Assembly: GCA_030760725.1 (NCBI GenBank)
Contig: JASWHV010000016.1
Span: forward strand, 18,405,084 to 18,469,083
DNA from: Neostapfia colusana
Lineage: Eukaryota; Streptophyta; Magnoliopsida; Poales; Poaceae
Reading direction: 5' to 3'
DNA length: 64,000 nucleotides
This document shows, in pieces, positions 12,801 to 23,623 of the stretch (the first letter of the stretch is position 1; every line of letters starts with the position of its first letter). A program made the translations under genes and the position numbers. The notes beneath the pieces were generated by a model that saw only the letters and a list, made by a program, of their open reading frames with translations, ran no database searches and was not told where the DNA came from.

Positions 12801-13482
12801 TCTACCGTAAGCAAAATTCTCGTATAACAACAGCTATCAAGCGAGTATCAAGATGGCACCATATGAGGCTCTCTATGGACAGAAATGTCGCACCCCATTG
12901 AAATTGTGTGAATCCGGTGAAAGGGTCACGTTCGGGATTGATCTAGTGGACAACGTCGAAAAGCGAGTTTAGGTGATTCAAGCAAACTTGAAAGCCGCTC
13001 AATCCTGACAGAAAAGTTACGCTGATAAGAGGCGTAGGCCACTGCACTTCAACGTCGGAGAACACGTTTATCTCCGTGTCTCCGATGAAGGGCGTACACC
13101 GATTCGGCGTGAAGGTGAAACTCACTCCTCGATTTATCGGACCCTATGCCGTCACCGAGACATTTGGACCAGTGGCGTATAGACTGGAACTACTGGCATC
13201 TCCCACTGGTGTTGATGCCGTTTTCCATGTCTCACAACTCTGAAAATGTCTCAAGTGTACATCTGCTGTTCCCACTGAAAACATAGGCGAATTACAACCG
13301 GATTTAACCTACGCTGAATATCCGGTGGAAATTATTGATGAGAAGGCTAGGACCACGCATAACCGAACGCTTTGGATCTACAAGATCTTGTTGAGCAACC
13401 ACACAGCTGAGGAAGCGACGTGGGAGAGCGAAGATTTCCTTCGCTCAAATTATCTGGATTTCTTGGCATCTTGTCGCGGGTA
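12801..13482 (+). pseudogene. Element B: end of gypsy integrase with chromodomain (remnant)
   Basis: Starts abruptly at the right edge of element A. Translation gives the integrase tail (FSYNNSYQAS, MAPYEALYGQKCRTPL), an R/K-rich stretch (QKSYADKRRRPLHF, VGEHVYLRVS) and a chromodomain (PVEIIDEKARTTHNRTLWIYKILLSNHTAEEATWESEDF), ending in TAA at 13480-13482. There are in-frame stops in the first part (TAA, TAG and TGA before 13010) and a frameshift near 13085. Same family as element A, opposite strand, and interrupted by A. The upstream pol lies outside the window. Confidence 0.9.
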
Positions 13483-13530
13483 ATTCCTCTTACATCTTCT
13501 TCTTTTTTTTGTAATCTCGGGACAAGATTC

Positions 13531-13545
13531 TTTTAAGGGGGGAGG
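13531..13545 (+). other. Polypurine tract of element B
   Basis: TTTTAAGGGGGGAGG between the pol stop codon and the LTR start TGTAAAGG at 13548. Almost the same tract as in element A, on the opposite strand. Confidence 0.85.
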
Positions 13546-13547
13546 TA

Positions 13548-14503
13548 TGTAAAGGCCCAAGATTTCACTTTCTAAAGTGTTCATCACATCACATCACACA
13601 CACCACAGCTCATTTTGTGGAGATCTCATGAAAACATGTGAAGAGCATGTAACCACCATCAATAGGATGATTAAAGGAAAAACACACAAAATCAAAAAAG
13701 TAGGATTTTCCCACATGTAAACGTGAGGGGCTGAGTTCACGATTAGGCCCTAAAGATTCTTACGAATGCTCATGCTATGTTTCATGCAAATCCAAACCTT
13801 TTTGAGGCACTTTTGGATACAATTATAAAAGGGGCTAGTTTGAATGTAAATTCAAATTTCAGCTACTTTCTTCACTTCAATTCAATATGTCGATTCATGT
13901 TCATACTCAACACATTTTTCTGAGTTACTCCACAAATTTTCATCCCCATTGGAGTTGATCTTGTTGGGAGCTATATTTTAATAAATTCAAAACTGAATTT
14001 GAAATTCAAATTCAAATGTGAATCAAATTTAGCCAAACCAACTGCAATTTGAGGAATTCAAGTTCAGCTCATGACATAGTGGTGAAGTCTACCATTTATT
14101 GTGAGTAGAGGAGGGAAATATCAGTGACCAAAAATCGAAAAGAATTGTGGGGGTGAGACCCTCTGTCAATCACACACGCGGAGTGAACCGCCTCACATGA
14201 AGTGCTCTGTTCTTCGGGCCTCTTCAGCAGATGGCACGGAGCCGTTTTCTGTCGCCACCTCCTTGATTTGCAATCATGCTGGCGACCTGCTTCGGTGCCC
14301 TCCGTGCCTACAAAGAAACCCTCTCGCTGCACACAATGAAGCTCTTCTCTGCTTTTGTACGCACGACAGGAAAACAGTCGCACGGCCGCGTCTCTGCCTC
14401 TCCCGGCGATCACCTCACTCCGGAGGTTTCACGCTTCACTGAGCTGCTCAGAGACTGCGCGCACAGTCCCTCGACGTCCCCGAAGTGAGAAACCGGCGGT
14501 AGC
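13548..14503 (+). repeat. Element B 3' LTR, first segment
   Basis: Begins TGTAAAGGCCCAAGATTTC right after the PPT and aligns with the start of the element D LTR at 34313 (TGTAAAAGACCAAGATTTG..). Interrupted at 14503 by the solo LTR. The last five bases, GTAGC, are its target-site duplication. Confidence 0.88.
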
Positions 14504-17500
14504 TGTGGGTACCACCCCGTGGTTCACCCACTCCGGGATAGCAGAGGGTGGTGCCGTGCGATCGGGCACCCAACAGCACACAAGAAAAGAATATGAACAA
14601 CATACAAACTTTTATTTTACATAAAACAGCGGAAGTCTTTTTACAAAACTTAATTATACAGTGGAAGTATTCTTTATAACTCCCCTCTCATCCTAACTAA
14701 GCAAAGTGCAGCCGTCCAGCCCGGGGACGCTACACACTAGCAACATATAACCGGAGGTCACGGCGTCGTGCAGGGCTCCAGCTCGGCCGTGTACCCCGAC
14801 GGGGGCATCGCCTCGTCCTCGGACCCTTCCTCATAACTGTCACCTGCACACAGCTCAAATATTGCAACCGTGAGCACGATGGCTCAGCAAGGCTTAACCG
14901 ACACCCTAGACCTGGAACTCTACATGCAGGGATTAGTAATATAGGATAAAGACATTGCAATAAAGACACGCCTATATGTTAATACTTACATTCAGATTTA
15001 GAGCAGCAGTTTAATGAGCCTTAGGCAGCCCTCACATCGGAAGTACACATACAAACAAGAAACGCTTTCCTCGGATGTGGTGATGCCTAGAGTGGAAGAT
15101 AAACTTAATTAGCTCTACAACTACAGCATACAGGGTTTCAAGACATTAAGAGTTCAATGCAGCATATTCATTTGGCTTCTTTCACTTCTTACTACGTCAC
15201 AGTGCAGTGAAATAAGTGGTACTCAAATAACTGTGAGGGATGGTCATTGCAATCAGGAGACACCCGGATAACACGTCACATACACCCACTTTCAGAAGTG
15301 TGGTGCTTCACACCTTCGTACTCTGTTGTATGCAGCAACCTTTCATAGAAAACCCAAATGCCGAACTGGTTGATCTGTAACGGGCAGGAGGTCCCCTCAT
15401 GGAGCGTGTCTGTGCCCGCCAGCAGATTTACACCTTGCTACCCTCAAACCACTCCTATAAAACGGTTGGGTAAGCCTCGGCACTCAGGTTAACCAATTAC
15501 ATCGGTTTGCTGGTTCCCATATGCCAGTATGCATCAGGTACTGTTCAAACTTGTCCAGCAGGGCCGCACACGGCTCGGTCCTCAATCAACACCAACAGGG
15601 CTATGCACGTGAGACCTCCGCTCACTGCATCCTATCCCCCCTGCCGGGTCTCAGTGTCACAATCTTAAGCCATTCTCTACCTCTTTCCATACCGTGTGAA
15701 TAAATACCTATCTCGCGAGTAGATTCCAACCACTCGACTTCTACCGAGATCCTAGGAACATTAGCATGGCATTCTCTACTCATCGAGTTTGTAAACTACC
15801 CAACCCTTCATAGGATTTAAAGGTTATGCTAGTGGGGTTTCAATCACCTTAACTTTAATGCAACCATTTCAACCTAGACATAAGTGATACAAATGAAAAC
15901 ATTGTAAAAGGTAAATAAATGCAAACCGGGGCTTTCCTGGTTGTGAGTCAAAAGAGAAGTTAGCGTCGGGTGGGAGGACGTCCAACGGCTCCAGTGTGTC
16001 CTCAACTTCAGTCACTATATGAAATGTAGCAAAATATATGTATAAGTGCTAGTGTTATATAAGAGATGAATTCCTATTACTAGCTACTTCTGTTTAAGAT
16101 CCTTAGTTTGACTTGGGATTTTCCAATGGATACTAGACTCTCTAAGGATGATCTGAGCAAAATTTGAAGAAATTTCACGGAACCTTGTGGTCTCCAAAAT
16201 TCCTACAAGTCCAAGGCTTCTCTGAATTTTGAGCCCAGATCTGAAGGTTTGACATGACTAATAATGGAAGATATAATTAGAGTAAGTCTATATTGTTCTA
16301 AAAAAATTTGTTTCAGCATTTTTGGAGCTACCTACAGGGAGATATGGGTTTTCCAGGTTTGGGTAAAAACCTTAAAATGTCTCTGTTCATTTTTGCCATT
16401 TTTCAGGGACATAAAGGATTGACACCATATTTGGCCAAGAAAATGAGGTCCAATGCCTCTGAAATGTTTTCTGGAGTTCAAGGATTTCTGGAAGAAGGTC
16501 CTGCCTAAATTTGAGAATTTTCCAATAAACAGAACTCCTGTAAAAATTCCTACAAGATTTTAAGTAAATGAATTAATGAGCCAAATCCAAGGATTTTCAT
16601 AAACATTGGGCTGCACCCCTGGATAGTACTCTTTGAGGGGAATCCAATAAAATTTATTTGACAATTTGTGGACATTCCAACACAAAGTTATGGCTCTCCA
16701 AAGTTTGAACTGAATTGGGAAAATCTGGAAATGCTTACAACCTGCCCGTGGGCCCCACCCGTCATCACCTTCTTCAACCTCGCGCCAAACAGGGGACCCG
16801 GCTGGTCGCTGGAACGGCCTTCCCAGCCGCATCCCGAGCCAATTCTCGCCAGCCCGCCATTTTCCATGCCGCTGAACACGGTGGTGTTGCCAACGGCCGA
16901 AACTCACCGGAAATATGCACTCACCGGTCATAGCGTTTGCTAGGGCTCTGGCGAGGTTGGGATGCTTCATTTCTCCACCAAACGATTGGCTCTCGGGCTC
17001 TAGAGCACCAGGGGAACGTGTAGAACATGGACATGGAGTCTAAACGGGCAGTGGAGCGCTCCAAACCCATCGGCACCGTGCGCCCGACATGGTCCGGCGG
17101 TGCGCCATGGACAAAATATGGATCTTCTTGCTCTACACTTCATTTCCTGGCCTAGAATCGAGTGATGATGTGTTCTAGGTAGTGAGGAAGCTTTTTGCAA
17201 TGTTTGAAGCCTTAACTACTCGAATTAACAACGAATTTTGCAAATCTTTACCTTGGGGTCGAGTTGCGCTGTCCAGGGGAAAATTTTGAAATTCTCCACC
17301 GAGGAGTCACGGCTTGGGCCGAGTTTTGGGGGTGAATAGCTCCGGTCGTAGGTGCACTGATGGGGGGGGGGCTTGCTTGGGCGTGATCACCCTTGGTTCG
17401 GGCTGCCCACGGGAGCCGAGCTCGGTTCTCTTCAGTGTTCACTCGAGAGCAGCGGCACTTTGCCGTTTTTTGGCGCAAGTGAGCACGAAACCGTGGGGTG

Positions 17501-18401
17501 AAGTTGCTAGCTGGCTAGAGCAACGGTGTGCGCTGCTTTTTGCTGTGGGGCACTCGAGCATCCGGTGCTCAGGTGCTACGGCGTGAACTGGAGAAACAAA
17601 GTGGCGGCTGTGCTCTTCTCGGGAGGAAAACAGAGAGCGTGCACGAGCGAGAAAAAGCAAAGGAGCTTTGTTGCACTCGTGTGCGGGGATTTGGCTGGCA
17701 ACCAATCGAGCAAACAGGAGGTGGCAGCAAAAACTTCGCCGGGAAGTCTTGTGCCGGCGCTCTGTCGCTCGTGTGTGCAACCGAGAGAAAAACTGAGTGG
17801 GTTTGCTTTTGGGGTGTGTATGACATGTGGGCCACAGCACCCAAATATCTCCCCCTCCGTGCTTTAATTTTCCCGCACCGCCTTCATCCAAATTCCACCA
17901 AAATTGAACTGTAGCCCAAACATGATGTGAGGAATTTGAATCTAAACTCAAATTTTAAAATTGAGCACGTTTGGTTCAGTTTTCAAATTCAAATTTGAAT
18001 TTGTTCTCTCCCTCGAATATTCCTCATAAAAAATAGTATACGAGCTCCAAAATTATCCAGATTTTGATCATTAGCTCATTGATACATAAGTAATGCATCG
18101 GTGAATTCATTTGGACGCATTTATAAAATCTGTATAGGAATCCTTTTAAAAGAATTCAAAATGGTGTTTAAATTTTCCCTCCATCCTCTACATATGGAAT
18201 ATGTGCACATGAGTGCCATTTAGGGAATAGAGTTCGTTCCCTAGTTTAACATATGTTGAGCATGGGCTAGAGAAAATTTCTAACTCCCTCACATGTCCAT
18301 ATTTGTGTTCATTATTTCATGTGACACAACTATACTCTTTTATCGCCTTAACTTTGTTTCATAAATTGAAATCAAACTTTACAAAAGTTAGGGCTGTTAC
18401 A
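14504..18401 (-). mobile_element. Solo LTR of a Tekay-like gypsy element
   Basis: A 3898-bp LTR beginning TGTGGGTACC and ending GGGCTGTTACA, flanked by GTAGC at 14499-14503 and again at 18402-18406. There is no PBS, gag-pol or PPT. Its beginning resembles the start of the element A LTR (GGTGGTGCCGTGCGAT, ACCCAACAGCACACA), so it is oriented like A. A solo LTR with intact TSD is the expected product of recombination between the two LTRs of one element. The GC-rich open frames at 16560-17950 overlap on both strands and are not supported as genes. Confidence 0.92.
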
Positions 18402-18406
18402 GTAGC

Positions 18407-18662
18407 TGCCCCAGACCGCGGTAGCGAGCTAGGTCTTCTTCTTCGACGCCATGAGTCGCCGCTGCTATGAATACTCGTCGCCCGGCCGTGAGTGCCTCCC
18501 TTCCTTTGAGTTTAGCACGTCAAAAGGTTCACCTAGGATCACTCTTCTTTTCCTGCAACCCTGGCCACATGCCACAGCGTGTGCTCGCTGGAATTTCAGT
18601 TCTTGCCGATGGCATGCAATATAGACCACGACAATCCAACTCAAAATTCGTGCTAACCGTTC
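18407..18662 (+). repeat. Element B 3' LTR, second segment
   Basis: Sequence resuming directly after the solo LTR and its TSD. By position it must belong to the B LTR; it ends where CACTA-1 begins (18663). No coding content is supported. Confidence 0.65.
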
Positions 18663-19065
18663 CACTAAAGGAATATGAACAATTAACGATGGCTGGAAAC
18701 CGTCGTTAATAAGGGGTAAACCATCGTGAATAGGTTATTAACAATGGGGAAGCCTTATTCACGATGGTTTTTGCCGTCACCGATAATTAGTTGTAAATAA
18801 GGTTGTTAACGACAGCTCCCATCGTAAATAAGTTTATTCATGATGGCTAAAATATCCCATCGCGAATAAGTTCCCCCGATTGCCACGTGGCTCGGGGGAT
18901 TTATTCACGATGGGCCATTGTGAATAGTACCCTTTATTTACAACGGCTGGAGTCGCCCGTCGTAAATACTAGTGGCTTATTTACGAAGGCTAGTCTTGGC
19001 CGTCATAAATTCTAATGGCTTATTTACGACGGCTAGCACCAAGAAACCGTCATAAATAAGTTTGC
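18663..19065. repeat. CACTA-1 subterminal repeat array
   Basis: Many copies in both directions of a short motif around ATTTACGACGG / ATTCACGATGG / CCGTCGTAAATA. In CACTA elements such arrays bind the element-encoded DNA-binding protein (family knowledge). Confidence 0.8.
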
Positions 19066-19199
19066 TAATTTTTTAAAAAATTTAGAAAATACTGCCCTGG
19101 CTTCGAGGCCAGCCCTGGCTCGATGGCCAGCTCACACAGGCAGTCAACAACAACAACAATATGCAGTCGAAATATTATAAACGTCAACACTAGCTAGGC

Positions 19200-21645
19200 A
19201 CACACACCACACTACACACTACTACATGTGCTACCTCTAGAACCCGGGAACTCGTCCTCCTGGTAGCTGCGGCAATAGTATGTGAGCCTCGGTCGCGGAG
19301 CCATATTATGTATAAGTGTAGTTAGACAAGTTATAAGTTTAAAAATGTATATTTGCCTAAGTGAGCTTATTATAACCTAGAATTGATCAAGTTAAACTAG
19401 TTTTGGATATGTTTAACTAAGTTTGGTGATATTCTGATAAATTTGGCTAACTTTCATCAAATATGGCTATGTTGTGGAAGTTTGAGGAAATTCGTACCTC
19501 TGCTCCAGTAAACAGGGCATGTGGCTCCTGTGGTTGCTGCCACTGTGGAAAGAAGACCGGCTGCCCTGCCGCCATAGCCTGTGAACAGAAAACATTATCA
19601 TACAACCATCATTGATATGTTAGAAATATTAATTAAAAAGATCGTTACATACCTGCATTGCCGTTTGCATCTGTAGCATGAACGAGGCTTGATACTCGTC
19701 CCGAGCCCTGCTTGCCACGGCTTGACGCTCCCTTTCTAGCCGGAGCTGCTCCCTTTCTAGCAGGAGCTCCTCCTGTGTCCTACGGAGTTTGTCCCGGACA
19801 CTCTGGAGCTCCAGGGAGATAGGCTGTCTCGATCCCGCCTGCCACAACAAAGAGCCACTCGAGGAAGGTCGTGCCTCCCTATAGTAGACAACTCCATCGA
19901 AGATGGCGGACCTACAAAAGAAGAAAGATTATTAAATTTTGAATCTCAAATTCATTAACGTTAAATAAGAGAACTTACCGTCCATGAGGTTTCCCGCCTC
20001 CGGTTGCATACGTGACTTCTGGGATGATTGGCATGCTTTGCCAATCGAAGCCTTCACCGTGAAGCCGCTCCGCCTCCTGCCCATATCTTGCCTACAAAGA
20101 CGGAAAGATAATATCATCAAAACTATTTAAGAAAATTCAATACAAATACAAAACAACTCACCTTTGCGTCCAACGCCGCCTGAGAACACAACTGGCCAGG
20201 CCGTGATGGGTCACGTTCACTGTGACCCCTCTTTCAGACCTGAATCGGAGTCGGCTTCTGACCGCTCTCGCGCTCCTATATATATGTGTTAGTTCAATGA
20301 ACAATTTTAACATATTTCAAAACAATAGTAATCACACTTACCATGTGTTTAGCCAGACGTAAGTAGCCGTCCGCACCAATCATGTGCTTCCCATCCATCC
20401 CTCTGCAATATCGACGGGTCCTAGAAACTTCCCGGAACCTCTGACTCGCCTACAGAGCACACAATGTGCGGTAGTCCTCCGGACGGCCGTCTAACCATGC
20501 TACATTAACCTGCATACATTTATTATTAGGTTATAGACTGTTTACCTATTGTTCTTCTTCCACGTTTTAAAATAAATATTTTACAATTTACCTCTGTGTA
20601 CTGCTCCGCCGTCAAGTACCTAGAAGCCACGTTCCTGAATGCCCCTAGCTTGCCCTCTTCCGGATGCAGCTTCATGTACGCTCTCGTCGCTTTTATTCTT
20701 GCGTTTGATAGCGACTGCGTAATGAGCTTCCGAGCATTCTTCTAGAATACGGCTCGGGCGTAGTGCACCTTGGCCTCATCCTCCAAACAGCACCGTGCCT
20801 CAAAAACATATCTATATATCGTTGGTTTTAACCATATTATAGACTTGTATTATAGAAATATATAATTCATGTTTACCATGAAGTCGGACCACACAGCCTC
20901 CTGGTGGTTGCCATGAGCAACGTGCTGGGCAGTGGCGTAATCGTCCCACGACGTGGCGAGGACACCGTTCAGTACACCGAGGTAATGCAAATGGATAAGC
21001 CGCCCGAGGACACTATTCACCTGCTTGTGGCGTCCTTGACCCGTGAACGAGTCATCTTACCAAGACCTGATAGAGAATGATAAATCAATACATCTAGAAA
21101 GCTAAAATAATCTAAATTGAAGAGTTAAAGATTTACATTCATATCGCCAACCGGACAAATAACTATCCGGTCATCTGGGTTTGCATGAGGCGGAGGAGGA
21201 GCCACATAGTGACTCCTCCTAGTCCGATGCCTCTGAGGTAGCTCGACGTCAGGTGACCCAGAGGAGTGGTCACCGGAAGAGTTCATAGGCGGGTCTACAG
21301 GCTGGGTACCCAACCTCGAAGGGTGGTAAGCCTGTGCGGGCTGCAGAGGACCTCTCGTCTTTGAGGCCTCAGACATATAGTCCTCCTGATAATTTAAAAG
21401 AACCGTAATGTAGATGAATGAAGTAATTATTGACATTATAAGATTCATGAAATGTTATTTACCTTGTCTGACCGCTGTAAGGCGACTGCTGCGCCTCTCA
21501 GCTATGGTAGCTGACTCACCAAAGCAGCCTGTATAGCAGAAAGTCCGCTCGACATACTTCCCTGAAAGACGTCAGCTGCCCTACGCAAGAAACCTCTAGC
21601 TAGACTCCTCGCCTTTCCCTTTCCTCTACCACTGCTCGACGACAT
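19200..21645 (-). pseudogene. CACTA-1 Transposase_24-like (En/Spm ORF1-type) gene, multi-exon, decayed
   Basis: Exons read on the minus strand, separated by AT-rich introns. A first exon starts at ATG 21643-21645 (MSSSSGRGKGKARSLARGF). Further exons lie at about 21125-21330 (RRSHYVAPPPPHANPDD), 20880-21070 (SFTGQGR.., SWDDYA..), 20590-20810 (NARKLITQSL, ARIKATRAYM), 20345-20515 (GMDGKHMIGADGYLRLAKHM), 20170-20275, 19980-20095 (GQEAERLHGEGFDW..), 19629-19910 (coiled coil, QSVRDKLRRTQEELLLERE) and two short last exons. Each matches an exon of CACTA-2 in the same order. Several exons have in-frame stops, for example SW*DDS and AVF*KNARK. In this family the protein binds the subterminal repeats or aids the transposase. 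Confidence 0.82.
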
Positions 21646-21776
21646 CCTATTGAAAAGAAAAATTGTTAATGAATGTAAAGGAAAATATATAAGACAATAG
21701 AAAAGATATAAGATGTTACTTGAAAATATATAAGACGTTACTCGAAATCTGTTTCAAAATTCATCAGTATCACGGC

Positions 21777-23241
21777 TGTAAGGATCGAAACGCCCAAGAG
21801 GGGGGTGAATTGGGCTTTTTCAAATTTTAGAGCAATTTAAAACTTAATGGTTGAAGCCCAATTCCCTATGCGAACTAACTACGCAAGCAAGAGTGTTAAG
21901 TGTGGAATAGTAAATGCGTAATAGTGAGGGGGTGAGAAGAGAGATGCAAACTCCCGCGGAGACTCGGAGACACGACGATTTTTCTCGTGGTTCGGTAAGA
22001 TCACAAAAATCTACCTACGTCCACGTTGTGGCACCCACCAAAGGGTATAGCCACTCCCGAGTCACCAAGACAGGGGAATCCACTATCTTTCTCCGTTCGC
22101 CTTCTCCGGCAAGGTGGAGCTCAAGCCTTGTACAATGGTGATCCTTCGGGCTTCCACAAACGTCTTGGTAAGCTCCGGAGCGATCTCTTCTTCCTCCAAC
22201 TTTTACAAGGTGAGAGAAGTCATCAAGACACTCTCTCTCACTAGCCTAGAGATTCCAATCACCAAGAGTGGACGCACACAAGCTTCTCTCTAGCTAGATA
22301 TAACCTATAGTTGGAGTACAAGAGGTTTTGGAGTGTGGAAGTGGTAGCTCTTGGTCTCGAATGCTTTAGGATGTGTAGTGAGGCTCTGGTGATCAAGACT
22401 TGACGAAATGGCCGGTTGGAGGGGTATTTATAGCTAGCCCACACGAGATAGCCGTTGTAAAAGTAGGCAGACTTTTTCAGTGAACATCGGATCCTCTGAT
22501 GCACCCCTTTATATGAGCATCGGTCGAATTCCAAATTAGCTGATGTCATGTGTCAGATGTGACCGTTGGATCTGACTGTTTAATCGACCGATGTTACTTC
22601 AATTCATCATCGGATGATCCGGTGAGTTGATCTTCAGAATTGGTTCAGAAATAATGTCTCGGTTGAAATTGACCGATGTACACTTACTTCATCATCGGAT
22701 GATCCGGTGTGTACTTCTTCAGAATAACTCATAAATCATCCTTCTGTTGAAATCAACCGATGTGCCACTTCCTTCACATCGGATGATCCGGTGTGTACTG
22801 GGCTCTGAGGTCTTCTTCTTCTGCCAACTCAAACTCGACCGATGTAGTCATTTTGCAAGACATCGGATGATCCGGTGAGTGCAACTTGTTTGCTTCGAGT
22901 TGTTTTGAGTTGATCTTTTGGAATCTTCTTGAGTGACCTCTTTGACACTTGTTTGAAATGATATTTTGATGAAGTGTAAGCTTCTTGTGTTGCCAATTTT
23001 GACAGAATAGAGTCGTTGTATGAGTTCTTCATTTAGTCTTCATGAGTATCGAATAACTCCTTAGAATAGATCGTTGAGGGGTCTCCATTTGTATCTAATG
23101 AGCAGTAGATGGTGTGAATAGATAGTTCATTAACGTTTGACGTGATATACGTGAAACCTCGCATCCACAAACTCATTAGTAATAACGAACGGTTGTCATT
23201 AATCACCGAAACCATACCTCACGGGGGCCTAGATGCTTTCA
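21777..23241 (-). repeat. 3' LTR of the copia element
   Basis: TGTAAGGATCG..GATGCTTTCA on the plus strand; 1465 bp. It carries four copies of a hairpin-forming motif at about 22585-22880 (see the separate entry). The adjacent purine tract identifies it as the 3' LTR. Confidence 0.95.
22585..22880. repeat. Hairpin motif array in the copia 3' LTR
   Basis: Four units spaced about 80 bp apart: (A/G)CCGATGT, a 13-20 base spacer, then (A)CATCGGATGATCCGGTG. CCGATGT and ACATCGG are complementary, so each unit can fold into a short stem-loop. The same array is present in the 5' LTR at about 33230-33520. Sireviruses are known to carry repeated palindromic motifs in their LTRs; that this is the same class is inference. 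Confidence 0.85.
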
Positions 23242-23257
23242 ATCTCCCCCTTTTTGG
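23242..23257 (-). other. Polypurine tract of the copia element
   Basis: Minus strand CCAAAAAGGGGGAGAT next to the 3' LTR. Further purine tracts with a GGGGGAG core or similar lie at about 23519-23527, 23561-23569 and 23580-23590. Confidence 0.85.
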
Positions 23258-23623
23258 TGATTGATGACAACACAACGAGTAGAGCATAGAATTAATGGAA
23301 TTAAAACGCAATGCTCAAAAAGAAACATAACAAGTACAAATTGCAACACAAGTGGCTCGAAGGCTCAAATAATAAACAATAAAGCGCAAGAGCACAAAGT
23401 AGCACCCGGAGTACAATAATAGCAAATAATGATAACAGGCAATCTCGTACAATAATAGCAAATAATAATAACAGACAATCTCAAATAGATAACAATTAAG
23501 TAGCAAAAGGATAGACACTCCCCCTAAAACCAAGAACTCCGCCTAGAACTGAGCTAACCCTCCCCCTGACTCTAACTCTTCTCCCCCTTTGGCATCAAGA
23601 CACCAAAAAGGGAAGTTGAGTGC
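23258..23623 (-). other. Region between extra ORF and PPT of the copia element
   Basis: AT-rich non-coding sequence with short repeats (for example 'caataatagcaaataat' twice at about 23410-23470) and several additional polypurine tracts. No gene is supported here. Confidence 0.6.

Larger units (their letters stand above)
18663..21776 (-). mobile_element. CACTA-1 transposon, left part
   Basis: Starts CACTAAAGG, a slightly changed CACTA terminus, followed by about 400 bp of direct and inverted subterminal repeats of the type TTNACGA(T/C)GG (18680-19060), then a decayed Transposase_24-type gene on the minus strand. Interrupted at 21777 by the copia element; the TSD ACGGC is at 21772-21776. The same order (terminus, subterminal repeats, 'gatggccagctcaca', Transposase_24 gene) is seen in CACTA-2, which supports the call. 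Confidence 0.85.

Noticed and set aside
16560..17951. Several overlapping 90-170 codon frames on both strands
   Set aside because: They are within the solo LTR and explained by its GC-rich composition.
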